DNA of 64,000 nt from Cardiocondyla obscurior (Eukaryota > Arthropoda > Insecta > Hymenoptera > Formicidae), in NCBI RefSeq assembly GCF_019399895.1, contig NC_091877.1, positions 4,546,419-4,610,418 on the forward strand. The letters run 5' to 3'. The translations under genes and the position numbers were made by a program. The stretch's first letter is position 1. Each line of letters opens with the position of its first letter. The notes beneath the pieces are model-generated. The model was given only the letters and a program-made list of their open reading frames with translations, was not told where the DNA came from and searched no databases. Below, piece after piece: positions 18,258 to 30,182 of the stretch.

Positions 18258-19658
18258 TTTCACTAATAAGTATAATAATACTCTGTACAAAAACAGCAAA
18301 ATTACAAAACTACAACAGCAAAACTACAACAGCAAAACTACAACAGCGAATAAGCCACACAAAATTTCTTCATAGAGATCCTTCTCTATACGATGTTAAG
18401 ACAACGAATGATGCCGAAACAGTATGGTGTTCACTGCTCACGCAGTGGTTGAAGAAGGAGAAGCAAACTCGGTGGTCAAAATAAACGATAAGAAAGCGTG
18501 AGACACTGACGGAGAACGAATATATTTTTCTCGCATAAGCGTACATATGTAAAAAGAAAAAATTTTTTTAGGTGAACCATAAAATACAAAAAAGTTTTTT
18601 TACCACCAGGCATGAAAAGATTCGTATCTAGTGAAAGCATGCAGGTTGCACATTTTTTAAAGCATGCATGTTGCACATCTTGAAGCGATTGCTAACAGGG
18701 AGATGTGAGTGAGAGCGTGAAAGGGTGCGAAAAAAATTTTTTAGGTGAACCATAAAATACAAAAAAGTTTTTTACCACCAGGCATGAAAAGATTCGTATC
18801 TAGTGAAAGCATGCAGGTTGCACATTTTTTTTAAAGCATGCATGTTGCACATCTTGAAGCGATTGCTAACAGGGAGATGTGAGTGAGAGCGTGAAAGGGT
18901 GCGAGCGTGAACGCAAACGACACTTGACCATAAGAAACTAATGAGTGTGAGATAGAGCGAGAAAGAGTGTGAGATAGAGTGTGAGATAGAGTGTGAGAGA
19001 GCATAATAGATACTTGAACGCGAAACCGAATAGTAAAAAATACAAGGTGTTCAAAAAAACGAAATTTTTTTTTTTACATTTTTACATTTTTGATTATATT
19101 TTTTAAAATATACATTATTTTAAAATATACATTATTTTAAACATTATTTTAAACATTATTTTATACCGATTTTACATAAATGATTAATATAACAATGATA
19201 ACAATGATGACAATGATAACAATGATAACAATGATAACAATGATGATTATAGTGATGATGATTATGGTGATGATTATGATGAAGGCGCCGGTGACGTTGG
19301 CTTCACGCTTTTTTGTAATTCGATGAAAGTGACGGCTTCACACCAAAAATAATTCTTCTGTAATAGAAAAAATTTTTTTTTAATAATATTATACATAAAT
19401 AACAAATTTTTTTATTTTGTTTTTAATACTTACCAATTATAGATTCCATAATTCGTGGAGCTCCTTTATCTTTGTCCAAGGAATTATTTTCTGCATGAGC
19501 AGCAATTGATAAAAAAACGACATGAGCATAAAAACGACATGAGCATAAAAAACAACATGAGCATAAAAAACAACATGAGCTATGATGACAAACGACGACA
19601 ATGATGACAGTGACGATGACGACAAAGGCAGTGGTGACGACAAAGGCACTGGTGACAT
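18258..19658. repeat. Non-coding interval with 177-bp tandem duplication and simple repeats
   Basis: Two tandem copies of a ~177-base unit lie at about 18548-18732 and 18733-18905 (marker AACCATAAAATACAAAAAAG and TTGAAGCGATTGCTAACAGG). Then come GTGAGATAGAGTGTGAGATA repeats (about 18945-19000) and GATAACAATGAT simple repeats (about 19190-19275), and KAACRACATGAGCATAAAAA repeats near 19515-19580. I see no gene; short frames here are repeat products. Confidence 0.65.
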
Positions 19659-20225
19659 TTATGGATTGCATGACTGACACATATCTGAGTTTATAATAAT
19701 TGCCAATGAATTTTTACACTTATCGCAGAAGATGGGTTGTTGTTCAGTCAGAAGAACTTCATATGTTTCGATGCGGTGACATCTCACCATTTTAAAGTCT
19801 TCATGCGCTAATAACTGTTCATCCATAAAGCATGGTATACAGTAAAATAGATAATCGTTAGTATAATAAAAAAAGATGCGGCAGTGCATTGTCTGATTGG
19901 TGATTTCGGTGGTGACTTCAGTTATTGCAACATCATCACCGATTTCACTAAACATCTGATCGAACATTTGTTGCATCTCCGTCATAAAATCTCCTTCAGA
20001 CGCTGATTCTTCTTCATTTTCTTCCTCAGGATTTTCTCTATTTTCCTCTTCCACCTCACCCATATGATTTTGCACGAGCCCCTCCAAAACTTCATTAGCG
20101 TTATTGTCATCATTAGCGTTATTGTCATCGTTGTCATCATTCACAAAGTTAAAGAAGCGTAAAGGTCTGAAGTCGCCCTCACTAATATCTTCATCTAGTC
20201 CTTCCGAAATTCTTTCTTTCCCCAT
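19659..20225 (-). CDS. Acidic zinc-ribbon protein B
   Basis: 188 residues, ATG at 20225. The N-terminal ~85 residues are acidic and repetitive (NDDNDDNNANDDNNAN and a run rich in EEENEE). The C-terminal ~80 residues contain MHCRIFFYYTNDYLFYCIPC, then PIFCDKCKNSLAIIINSDMC and CQSCNP. These Cys pairs match those of the 14021-14425 protein in order and spacing style, so the two are paralogues. It is the last gene before the right terminal repeat. Function unknown. Confidence 0.65.
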   Translation of the reverse strand: MGKERISEGLDEDISEGDFRPLRFFNFVNDDNDDNNANDDNNANEVLEGLVQNHMGEVEEENRENPEEENEEESASEGDFMTEMQQMFDQMFSEIGDDVAITEVTTEITNQTMHCRIFFYYTNDYLFYCIPCFMDEQLLAHEDFKMVRCHRIETYEVLLTEQQPIFCDKCKNSLAIIINSDMCQSCNP

Positions 20226-20804
20226 TTTTCAAAAATATTCTTTTTTCACTGTCAATTGAAACTAAACTGTCCGAACGTTTAAATCGTACTGGCCTCTCGG
20301 CACAAAACTTCCTTGCAACGTCGCAACGTCGCAACATCTTCAAAATTTTTCTTATCGTTAAAATAAGAAGAGGAATAAACACTTGAGCCCTGAGCCTACA
20401 CAGTTATGTATCCTCATAGTTTACAGTTTTGTTTAATATTATATTTCAAAGCGAGATACTCCGCAAAAGGATCACGCGAGTCGTAGTCAATGGTGACAAA
20501 CGCGTGAATAAGAGCGAGCGAACAAAAACTTATTTGAGGGTGAAAGAATGAGAGAGTTACACTTAAGGAATTTAGAGATAACGGAGGAGCAATAGAATGA
20601 GTGAGGTTGCCTGCTTTCTAGATCACAGCGTGATCCGTTGCAACGGATCAACATGAATATTATTTAAAAAATCTATTTAAAAAATCTATTTAAAAAGTCT
20701 TTAGTTGGAGGATGATACTTGCGAATATTATTTAAAAAATCTATTTAAAAAATCTATTTAAAAAATCTATTTAAAAAATCTTTAGTTGGAGGATGATACT
20801 TGCA
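20226..20804. repeat. Subterminal region with TATTTAAAAAATC tandem arrays
   Basis: About 20656-20800 contains two blocks of CTATTTAAAAAATCTATTTA units each ending CTTTAGTTGGAGGATGATACTTGC. The rest is non-coding; probable promoter space for the zinc-ribbon B gene. Confidence 0.6.
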
Positions 20805-21616
20805 CGCTTAACGAGTGCGAGCGAGAGGGAACGATGGGGCGCATGATACTTTGCTTTCAACGGGTGCGAGCGAAAGGGAACGCTGGGCGCGCGACACTTG
20901 TGCGTTCAACGGGTGCGAGCGAGAGGAGACGACGGGCGGCGCGAACGAGTGCGAGCGAGAGAAAACGCTGGGCGCGCGACACTTGTGCGTTCAACGGGTG
21001 CGAGCGAGAGGAGACGATGGGCGGCGCGAACGAGTGCGAGCGAGAGGGGACGCTGGGCGCGATACCTTGCGATCCGCCGCTTGCCGCCGCCGTCGCCGCC
21101 CGTTGCCGCCGCGACGCCACACGACCCTTTTTAAAAAATCGCGACTCCTTTGAAAGTCGCGATGCCGCATAAACATGCCGCTGCGCGACGACACGCTTAT
21201 CATTTTTAAAAATAATATTGCATTTCAGAGTTTCGATGTTGTTATTATTTTCTAAACAATTCGTTCCTAGAATCGCCGACACAGGGGCGATTTATAAATA
21301 CCCACCCCCTCCCCGCATGACGTCATTACCCCTTGCCCTAGGTCTCACGGACCCAGAACCGTTAACACCCCCCCCTCCCCGCGTGACATCATCACCCCTC
21401 GCCCTAGGTCACATGGATACTCTAACACGTAGTGATCCAGAACCGCTCCATGCGTTCAACGGGTGCGAGCGAGAGGAGATGATGGGCGGCGCGAACGAGT
21501 GCGAGCGAGAGGGAACGATTAACAACCCCCTCCCCGCGTGACGTTATTACCCCTCGCCATAGGTCACACGGATACACTAACACGTAGTGATCCAGAACCG
21601 CTCAGTATACATCTAC
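20805..21616 (-). repeat. Right terminal inverted repeat of copy 1
   Basis: Inverted partner of 1-739. It contains more copies of the unit read here as AACGAGTGCGAGCGAGAGG, the TATA-like sequence at about 21290-21300, and the same outer block ending CAGTATACATCTAC. The flank that follows (from 21617) is a MITE-like repeat seen again at about 62310. Confidence 0.92.
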
Positions 21617-22170
21617 TCGCGTAGCTTCTTTGTCGCTCTTGCGCTAGACAAATTAATTTTTTTCTCAATAACTGTTGAGAATTTTACAAAATAATATGAC
21701 TTTTCTATTCTTCTAGACCAGTTCTACCTACTTCTTAAATTACGTCCGTTTAGTATGGGACACCCTGTATATTATTTCTATAAGTCAAATCGAAAAAAAA
21801 GGATGATGTACACGTCTGACATTCAATGTACTCTAATGTATGCAGTCACATACAGGGTGTTCCGCCTCAAGTATATACCACCGCGGATTTAGAAAAATAT
21901 TGCAAATATAAGTAAAAAAGTTTTATATTATTTTAGAAAATTCTCAACCGTTATTGAGAAAAAAATTAAAATGTATAAAATGTATAGGAGTAAGAGCGAC
22001 AAAGAAGCTGCGCGTGAGTGAGCACGACAAGCGACGGTGCCATTCCTAACCATTTGTCTGTCGCGCTTACTCACGTGCAGCTTCTTTGTTGCTCTTACAC
22101 CTATACATTTTATACATTTTAATTCTATCGCGATTGTGCTGAAAGCAGCCATTAAATATAAAAATTTTAT
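21617..22170. mobile_element. MITE-like sequences flanking copy 1
   Basis: Directly after the right terminal repeat comes CGCGTAGCTTCTTTGTCGCTC...GGGACACCCTGTA, also present in diverged form at about 62333-62487. A second block (about 21850-22125) starts ACAGGGTGTTCCGCC and contains an inverted repeat pair around ATGTATAAAATGTATAGG...CCTATACATTTTATACATT. The ACAGGGTG/CACCCTGT ends are a common terminal style of insect mariner-derived MITEs. Confidence 0.6.
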
Positions 22171-22599
22171 AGGTTAGGTGTAGAAATTGACAAACAACGT
22201 ATAAGATTACGTTCTATATAATATTTTCTGTGATCATGGTACACAACTCGGTTCATTTATGTAAAGCAATATTCTCTGAAAACATTTCAAGACATTATGT
22301 CATGTTAAATGTGATACGTTGTTTAATAAAATTCTAACACTGTGGTGCAGGCCAACGTTTGTTTCTAGGAAAAAACACCATTGTTATCAAAAATATGATG
22401 ATAAATTAATAACATAAGAGGTGCAAGAATGCGTATTGAAGTATTACGTCCATGCCCTTTTCAATTTCTTTCTTTCTAAGATAATCTGATTCCGCTAGAT
22501 GATAGATAGAAATTGATAGTTAAGGTAAAGGTCAAGTGGTTTGTTTTTAAGAATCGAATACCATTACAAACTTTTATTACGGAAATGTTAATTAAGCTT
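22171..22599. other. AT-rich non-coding stretch
   Basis: Nothing recognisable on either strand. Confidence 0.4.
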
Positions 22600-24060
22600 A
22601 AATGTTTACGTATATTTAACGATTTGATTTTAGAATGCAGTTAACTTCGACATTACTACATAGCATTAGTACATTTCATATATACTGTCGCCAAAACTGC
22701 CATTGTATTTTTAGCATATGTACAAATACTGTCGTCAAAACTGCTCACACATAAAAAAAGTTGTCAAAACTGCCATTCTGTAGTTCACTTAATTCAAAAA
22801 CTTCAAGAAGGTAAAAAATATTTTTGGGCTGCATTTCATAATAACATTACCACAAGCTAATAATGAATAAAACTGTAAACGGTACATTTTTCGTGATTAA
22901 ACCGTTAAAAAAATTGAAGTAAATATAGAACATATAAAATACACAAAGAAAATTCCATAAGCTAACAGGTTATTAGAAAAAATTGATACGTTTCACTGCA
23001 TTTTAAAACACATTGGTTTCGCATTTAGTGACGTATATATGACCTGAGGTCATGTAAAATTAAAAGTACCATTGTATTGTTAGCATAAGTATAGACACTA
23101 TCGTCAAAACTGTCCATACATAAAAAAAAGTCGTCAAAACTGCCATTGCATTGATAGCATTAGTATACGCACTGTTATCAAAACTGCTCATACATAAAAA
23201 AAGTCGTCAAACCTGCCATTGTATTGTTAGCATTAATATACGCACTGTCGTCAAAACAGCCTATGCATAAAAAAAGTTGTCAAAACTGCCATTCTGTAGT
23301 TCACTTAATTCAAAAACTTCAAAAAAGTAAAAAATATTCTTAGGCTGCTTTTCATAATAACATTACCACAAGCTAATAATGAATAAAAGTGTAAACGGTA
23401 CATTTTCCGAGATTAAACAGTTTAAAACTAAAGTAAATGTAATACATATAAAATACGTAAAAAAAAATTCCAGAAGCTAACAGGTTATTAGAAAAAATTG
23501 ATACGTTTCACTGCATTTTAAAACACAGTGGTTTCGCATTTAGTGACGTATAAATAACCTGAGATCATGTAAAATTAAAAGTACCATTGTATTGTTTGCA
23601 TAAGTACAGATACAGTCGTCAAAACTGCTAATGCTTTGTTAGCATTAGTATACACATTGTCGTCAAACCTGCTCATACATAAAAAAAGTGTCGTCAAAAC
23701 TGCCATTTCATTGTGAGCATTTGTACATTTTATATACACTGTCGTCAAAACTACCATTTTATCGTTAGCATGTGTACACTTTATATACACTGTCGTCTAA
23801 ACTGCCTATACATATAAAAAGTTGTCGAAACTGCCGTTCTGTACTTTATTCCACTTTACTCAAAAACTACAAAAATTTACAAAGTTGAAGTTGTTTGACC
23901 TTATGTCTGTAGTAATTGTACATAATTTAACGTTAAAAAAAGGTACTGTCGTCAAAACTGCCCTTAGACACGTATATGTACATGTATATGTATGTCAATC
24001 GCATTATTCGATGACGATTTTTCGTACGCATTGGCTTCTTTGATGACTTCTGGCTATTTT
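22600..24060. repeat. Minisatellite built on GTCGTCAAAACTGCC
   Basis: About sixteen variants of GTCGTCAAAACTGCC occur between 22685 and 23960 with irregular spacing of 30-60 bases, alternating with TTGTTAGCATTAGTATACRC and CATACATAAAAAAA. A longer unit of about 518 bases containing the motif is itself duplicated (22758 and 23276 starts). No open frame of note. Confidence 0.75.
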
Positions 24061-24357
24061 AACACCCGTCATCAAAAATTGACATGTCAATCGTATACTT
24101 TTACGACGTCGTTAAAATAACCATAATAGTAAATCGTTTATTTTGACGACATTTAATTAGATTAACGACAGTCAATGAATTGATAATTTTGACATCTGTA
24201 TCTTTTTCGTTTTAGTGTTAACAATGTAAATTTTTTATCAAAAATTTTGGTAAATGTGATGGAAACGGATTTCCCCTTTGATATCTATAACAATATTTTT
24301 GAAGAATTCATAAATTATAACCAATCTTTTACGCGAGATATTGTTTAAAAAATCCAA

Positions 24358-25824
24358 TTGCGGCGAATGTCAAAGTTGTCTACCACCTCGTCGGTAGTAA
24401 AGTGCTGCGACAAAGGTTTGTTGAATCGCGCGACAAACGCCCTCCTTTTCGAACTGCACATCTTCGGTTATCAATTTTGCGGCCCGGAAACTCGACAAGG
24501 AACGCTTAGCAAAAGGCGATCGACGCGTCAGTCCGTTGGACGAGATGTGTCGCGAGCACGACTTATCGTACGCGCGAAGCGAAGATCTCGCCGACAAACA
24601 CGCAGGGGATAAAGAACTTGCCAAAAGAGCGGGAAAACGCGTTCTAGCGAGAGATTCAAGCTTGCGTGAGAGAGCAGCCGCTGCGGCTATGCTACAATAA
24701 AAACTAAAACAAAGATTGGTACGGGCATGTTCACTACGACGAAGAGAAAGAGGCTGAAAACGATAAAAAAAAAGAACTACAGCAAGTATGTTGCACCGAA
24801 GCGGTGCACGGGGTCCGTCCTCCGAATATATACGTTTCGGTGTAAGAGGATGGCGGCGTTAAATAAATATATATATGTTGCAATCGTTTAATGTATGAGT
24901 TGCGTTTATTCTTCCTTCGTATATCGGCGATAGAGTTACGAGTCGCTACCTCGTACTCTCAGACTGACTTGCACGAGCTTCGGAGCTCGTGCATTTTATA
25001 TTATTATTTTCGGACTTGTCAGCGAAATAGCAGAAGAAAGTGGCCGCGTGCCCTACTGCCTTCTGCTGATAGCGCGCGATGACAAAAGGCTGACAAGACG
25101 GCTTCTTAGACTCAGCAGATTCCAACAGTTTGGCAATCTGCTGAGTTGTATAAAAAATGTGGCGAACGCGGTGGTCAATGACCAGCGTGCGCTGTCGGGT
25201 TACAACAAGTAGGAAGACAACAGTTTGGAAAAAACGTATGCTTCCAACGGTGAAGCGTGACGGCATGCTGCCGATCATTCCGATTCTCGGCGCGGTCGGA
25301 TCGCTGGTCGATGGAGTGGCGAGTATAGCGAGAGCTGTAAACGAGAGAAAAGCTGCGACGCATCAGAATCGTACGACGGGGGGTCGTGGTGTGCACCTGA
25401 GCCCCTACAACGATGGACGGAGCCTCTACCTCAAGCCGTACAAATACGGCAAAAGCGTGACTGTTACGAAAAAGAAAAGAAAAAAAAACGTGCAGTTGAA
25501 TCAACTGGCTAGACGCATGCGCCTTCCTTATTATAAAAGCGTCTTTATGCGCAACACCTTACCTACGAGTGGCGCGCGTACAAATGAGAGCAGCATCGTG
25601 AACCAGGACAACGTGACGGATCCTGGAACTCAATGGGTAGCGTACGCTAAAAGAGATCACGTCGCGTACATTAACGGCTTCAGTAATCTCTGACCACCCA
25701 GGAAACTGGTGCGATATCTTGAAGGGGATATCTCGTCGATAGAGTACAATCGAAAGTCCTATCAAACGTACGATCAAAATATCTGCGGGCAGTTGTGTCT
25801 ACGATTTTTAAGTACGATCGACTA
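24358..25824 (+). pseudogene. PLA2 / core peptide / protease pseudogene (copy 2)
   Basis: Homologue of the 5291-6520 gene. It begins near the copy-2 ATG at 24367, equivalent to codon 46 of copy 1. The Ca loop reads YQFCGPET, then a frameshift follows; the catalytic CREHDLSYA stretch is in the shifted frame. A solo LTR (24789-25207) interrupts the basic region. From 25215 the hydrophobic MLPIIPILGAVGSLVDG segment and protease part continue; the catalytic His context is TQW instead of THW, so the protease His is lost, and a stop follows FSNL. The final bases keep the TTTAAAAACTGA ending of copy 1. Confidence 0.85.
24789..25207. mobile_element. Solo LTR A
   Basis: 419 bases beginning TGTTGCACCG and ending GGGTTACAACA, flanked by the 4-base duplication AGTA (24785-24788 and 25208-25211). 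It interrupts the basic region of the copy-2 PLA2/protease gene. An AATAAA and TATATA stretch occurs near 24860. Left after LTR-LTR recombination of a Gypsy- or Bel-like element. Confidence 0.8.
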
Positions 25825-25879
25825 AAATTTATTTAAAAACTGACGTCGCGGCCTTCTTCGTTTCAGTATCAATTCGAAC

Positions 25880-27511
25880 ATGTCGATTACACTCACGTTG
25901 ACCGGTAAGAGTAACGTTCTCTATTCGAGCTACTCACCGGCATTGGATCTCAGCGATGGTGATTACGAGCTAGGTCTCACGGACTTTGCGACTTATTACA
26001 CGATACCAAACGTAAATTCTACAAACAACAAATTCTACTATAGTACAGATGGTAAGGAAATTATGATTCTCGAGGGATCGTACGAGATACAAACCATAGA
26101 CAAGTGTAACACGATAACTTCGCCTGGAATAAAGCTCGCCGGGATTTGAGGTACGGACAGAGATCGAGACGTAGTTACAAAACATAAAAACCATTCTTTA
26201 TTTAGTGATTACGCATAACTTATTAATATTTATAAAGATAACCGATTTTTAAAAATGTTGTAATGCAGCAGGTAGACGTGTATAGATTCGTGGTCGTGCG
26301 TCGTCGTGGCGAATGTACAATTAGTGGCCGTCCGGGCCATGCCGGGCGTACAGTTCCGCGGTCGTGAGTTATCGGCGCAAGTGTACAGGTAAGACTGTCC
26401 AGACCGTGTCGAGCGTACAGTTCCGTAGGAGCAAAACGCGAAGGCAAACATTGATTTCGGTGGCGTCAGCAGGCCGGTTGTGCTCTGTCGGGGAAGGCTC
26501 GGGAACGCCCGAGTTGGGGAAGTGACTGTCACCGGAGGCCGGAAGTGCCCGGTCGAGAAAGGCTCGGGAGTGCCCGAGTCAAATCGTTAGTGGAGTCTGG
26601 AGTCGGGTGCGCCCAGTTGAGGAAGGCCCGGGGGTACCCGGGTTTGGTCGGTAGCGGTGCCTGGAGCCGGATGTGCCCGGTCGAGAAAGACTTGGAATCG
26701 CCCAAGTCCGGTGGGTCGGTTTCTAAAGTGCGCTCTAGATCGGAATGGGCTGCCGACTTGTGCTTGAGTCGGCTTATATACCCGAGAACTTGAGAGAGAG
26801 AAAAACCCCTTCCCGAGTAACTTTTCGTAGCGGTGCGCGGTGAAGGCGGATGATCGTCCCGGTTACGCGCTGCAAGCGGATGTTCGGTCCGCGCTATCTG
26901 TTGTAGACTTTTGGGACCGCTTTAGAACTTCGACGAACGGGTGGTCGTCGCGACGCGGGGTCGTTTTGCCTAAAACATTTTAGTGGCTTTTGCCACACAA
27001 GTTTTTGAATCTCGCGATGCCAAGACAGTATGACGCTGTCGATAGTCACCGTAATGAGAAGAATGAGAAGAATGACAATTTCTCGATAACGATTTGTGTC
27101 AACTACAACATTATAAAGAGTGAGATCAAATCTGCGTACATGGTGAACTTTTCGAAATCAAACTCGTTGGGACCGCTTCACGGATTCTCACCGCACCGCA
27201 AATTGGAACCGCAAAAGTGGCACGAGTCCGTCTTACCGATCAAAATAATCAACTTAAACATTATTCTCATCGAATGTAATAAAACCGCAGGCGCGTACTG
27301 CAACGGCGAACGCGTGCACAAGATTTATGAATTTTCACTGAAAGTGCCACCGGGATATAAGATCTCGGAAGTGCCCACGCAAATTAATTACTTATCAATC
27401 GTCGTGCAGTATCTCACGATACGCGTTACCAACCAAAACGGACGACCGCTCGACTTTCACGGAAAGGAGTTCAACGTTAGATTGCACGTGCGACGACTAC
27501 GACAACGATAA
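25880..27511 (+). pseudogene. Penton pseudogene (copy 2)
   Basis: Homologue of 4487-5254. ATG at 25880 lies 36 bases after the protease TGA, as in copy 1. The frame is interrupted at 26104 by solo LTR B and resumes at 27002 with MPRQYDAVDSHRNEKNEKN, then continues to RLHVRRLRQR and a TAA at 27509. Outside the insertion the reading frame is largely intact, so decay before the insertion was limited. Confidence 0.85.
26105..26997. mobile_element. Solo LTR B, GC-rich
   Basis: 893 bases beginning TGTAACACG and ending GCCACA, flanked by CAAG (26101-26104 and 26998-27001). Internally about five units of GAGAAAGGCTCGGGAGTGCC-type repeats (about 26480-26720). Its high GC contrasts with the surrounding sequence. 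Confidence 0.8.
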
Positions 27512-27517
27512 CGTGGC

Positions 27518-27715
27518 ATGTTAGTACCAAACAAAACGAGATGCGTTACAACAATCAGTTTCGGTTCTGGTACGATTCAACAGCCTGAACAACAACAACA
27601 GCAACAACATCCCGCGATAAATAGCGGTAGAAGGAGAAGAAGAAGACTAATCGAATTGAACGTTAAATTTCTAAGATCGCTCGGATTTGCTGTGCCAAAT
27701 AACTTTATTTGGACG
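27518..27715 (+). pseudogene. 62-residue ORF homologue, stop lost (copy 2)
   Basis: Begins two codons after the penton stop exactly as in copy 1. Contains an expanded Gln/His stretch and the conserved NVKFLRSLGFAV end. The stop codon position reads TGG, so the frame runs into the capsid start at 27716. Confidence 0.75.
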
Positions 27716-28631
27716 ATGACCGACACACTGAATATCCAAAACGAGTCAGTTTTCGACGATTGTATCGTCAAAATTAAGACTCACGCGTACAATCCGTTCG
27801 CCAATATGACGTTCGGACACAGCGACAAAATAAGATTATTGATACAGCAGCAAGATCTGTACACGCTACCGCACGAGAGTTTTCTCTACATCAAGGAAAA
27901 ATTGACGAAAGGCAATGTGGTAGCGGAAGTCGACGTGATCTTGGGAAACTACTGCGTCGCCTTCATGTTCGATTAGATACAATACGAACTCGACGGTGTG
28001 GAGATCGATCGTAATCGAAAAGTCGGCATAATCAGCTCGCTGAAAAATTACACGATTGTTTCGTCCAACAAGACCGTAATTCTACGGAATGCGAGATGGC
28101 TCAATCTCACGATCAATGAGGACGGTTACTTCAATTTTCGCGTACCGCTCAACATGCTGCTGGGATTTTGCGAAGACTATAAACGTGTTGTGATCAACGC
28201 TCGTCACGAATTAATTCTCATATGAGCGCGCAACGACATTAACTGCCTGGTGGACAGTTCTGCGATCAAGCCTAAAGTTGACTTGCTGAAGATACAATGG
28301 CGTATGCCTCACGTACTTTTGATCGAGGTAAACAAATTGGCAATGTTGCGTATCTTGGAGAGCAGTTGATTCGTCAGTATGGATTTTCGCTCGTGGGATC
28401 TGTACGAATTTTCGCTACTGCTGCTCACAACCAAGCACTCATAGGCCATCAAGACCGCTACGCAACTCGAAAAGTCTTGATACGTCGTCTTCGCTCTGCA
28501 GACGGGTCGAAAGAACGTCATGTCTGAGGATACCAGTCATTTCGACAACTACAAACTGACCAACGTGAAGCTCTATCTAAACTCCGAATGCTACCCGTAC
28601 AACGATATGAACCTCGACTTTAGCAGACGTA
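27716..28631 (+). pseudogene. Capsid pseudogene, 5' part (copy 2)
   Basis: Homologue of the capsid at 3086-4288. In-frame stops occur at 27974 and 28223 and elsewhere, with later frameshifts; several are consistent with C-to-T or G-to-A transitions. Ends where the Tc1-like shell inserted at a TA (28630-28631). Confidence 0.85.
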
Positions 28632-28721
28632 CAGTACTGTACAAAATAAATCATACACCTTTCTAGAAACTCATTTTGCCAATCTATTAATTTTTTTATC
28701 AACCAAATAAACTTGTACATA

Positions 28722-30166
28722 CAGTAAAATGAAAGGATTTTAAAGTGTTTTAAAGAAGCAAGTCTAAAATAATAGAATTTGTGCTTAATTTTGTAGAAAT
28801 AAATGTTTTATTTAGTATAGTTAAAATATATCTTGGACAAAATAAATCATACGTTTCATAAATAATGTTATACAAAGAAATTAAATTACTTTATATTTTA
28901 CTTAATATTTTGTATGTCCGCCTTTAGCTGTTAATACAGCTTCCAGCCGGCGAGGCATTCTTTCAACGAGGTTTTCCAAATATTTCTTATCTATCTTGTT
29001 CCAAGCTTTTCGAAGGGCTGCATAATACGTTTTTATATTTGTAACGTTTGTTTTCTCTACGTTCGTATCCAAATACGCCCACAAATTTTCAATTGGGTTT
29101 AAATCAGGTAATTGGGCTGGCCATTCAAGCAGTTTTATCTTAGCTGACTTGAAAAATGCGATAGATTTCTTAATTTTATGCTTAGAGTCATTATCTTGTT
29201 GAAAGATAAAGTTGTTTTCTAAACCCAATTTTAAGAGAGATTCCTCTAAGTTCTCGCATAATACATCAATATATCCATTAGCTGTCATTATGCCTTCAAT
29301 TTGAGCCAAATTACCGACACCGGACCATGCAAAACATCCTCGCATCATAATGTTATCTCCTCTATGTTTTACAGTCTCCTGAATATTTGCTTCTTTGAGA
29401 GATTCACCTTGTTTCCGCCACACCCTAGATCGTCGTTTTTTTTCCAAATAACTTGAACTTACTTTCGTAAGTTCATAACACTTTTTTCCAAAAGTCTAAA
29501 GACATTCCTATATATTTCTTTGCAAACTCAATTCGCTTTTTTTTATTTTTCTTATTAATAAAAGGACGTTTTAGGGCAAATGCGTTTTTTAAACCAGTTT
29601 CTTTAAGTCTGCGACGCACAGTGCGATTGCTAACAGTTAAATTCGTCATCTCTACAATATTTCGTGACGATAGCTTCGGATTTTTTTTAATTCGAACGAT
29701 TCTTCTATCATCATAAGAAGTTGTAACCTTTTTTCGACCCTTACCACTAAAATTAGCAATAATACCGTGTGTTTTGTATTTTTTCCATGTATGTTGCACC
29801 GCTCCAACAGAGATTAAATACTTATTAGCTATTTTTCGGAACAATACTCCACTCTGTTAGTCACGAATGACCAAATTTCGGATATCAAGAGAAATTTGCT
29901 TTCTTAACATTGTTCTTGCTTGTCAAGCTACAACTAACTCAACAAATACGTGCAGAAAGAGAATATAAACAATGTAGTATAAGCAGAATAACGAATGTAA
30001 ACATTGGCTGTTCTTAAAAGTATACTATGTATTGTGTATGATTTATTTTGTTCAAGATAAAACGTAACTATATTGAGTAAATCATTTATCTCTAAAAAAT
30101 TAAGTATAAATTCTATTATTTTAGACTTGCTTTTTTAAAACACTTTAAAATTCTTTCATTTTATTG
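28722..30166 (-). mobile_element. Tc1/mariner element inside the shell
   Basis: TA-flanked (28720-28721 and 30167-30168), 1445 bases. Terminal inverted repeats of about 130-140 bases start CAGTAAAATGAAAG and CAATAAAATGAAAG. Each repeat also has an inner ACAAAATAAATCATAC element, shared with the outer shell ends, suggesting related IR/DR-type families. Confidence 0.85.
28902..29910 (-). pseudogene. Tc1 transposase pseudogene (DD34E)
   Basis: ATG at 29910, an in-frame stop near 29859, then the HTH region with SRNIVEMTNLTVSNRTVRRR, another stop and a frameshift near 29440-29475, then the catalytic domain to 28902. The first catalytic Asp is replaced (TYESKF in place of the usual DESKF). The second (QQDND) and the Glu (NPIENLW) remain with 34 residues between them, giving the DD34E class. 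Inactive. Confidence 0.85.
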
Positions 30167-30182
30167 TATATACTAACTCCCA

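Larger units (their letters stand above)
1..21616. mobile_element. Maverick/Polinton-like (adintovirus-like) element, copy 1, near complete
   Basis: The interval is framed by matching inverted terminal repeats; the first bases of the window (GTAGATGTATACTGAGCGG) reappear as their reverse complement ending at 21616. Inside are the genes that define this class: protein-primed PolB, retroviral-type integrase with chromodomain, A32/FtsK-like packaging ATPase, adenain-type cysteine protease, and putative capsid and penton genes. The target duplication cannot be checked because the left flank lies outside the window. Length (21.6 kb) is within the usual Polinton range. Several genes carry frameshifts, so this is either a recently decayed copy or one with homopolymer sequencing errors. 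Confidence 0.9.

Noticed and set aside
1..21616. Canonical 5'-AG...CT-3' Polinton termini with a 6-bp target duplication
   Set aside because: The visible terminus reads GTAGATG and the left flank is outside the window, so it cannot be tested.
22600..24060. CRISPR-like array of GTCGTCAAAACTGCC
   Set aside because: Spacing is irregular, repeats are degenerate, spacers are themselves repeated, and the genome is eukaryotic.
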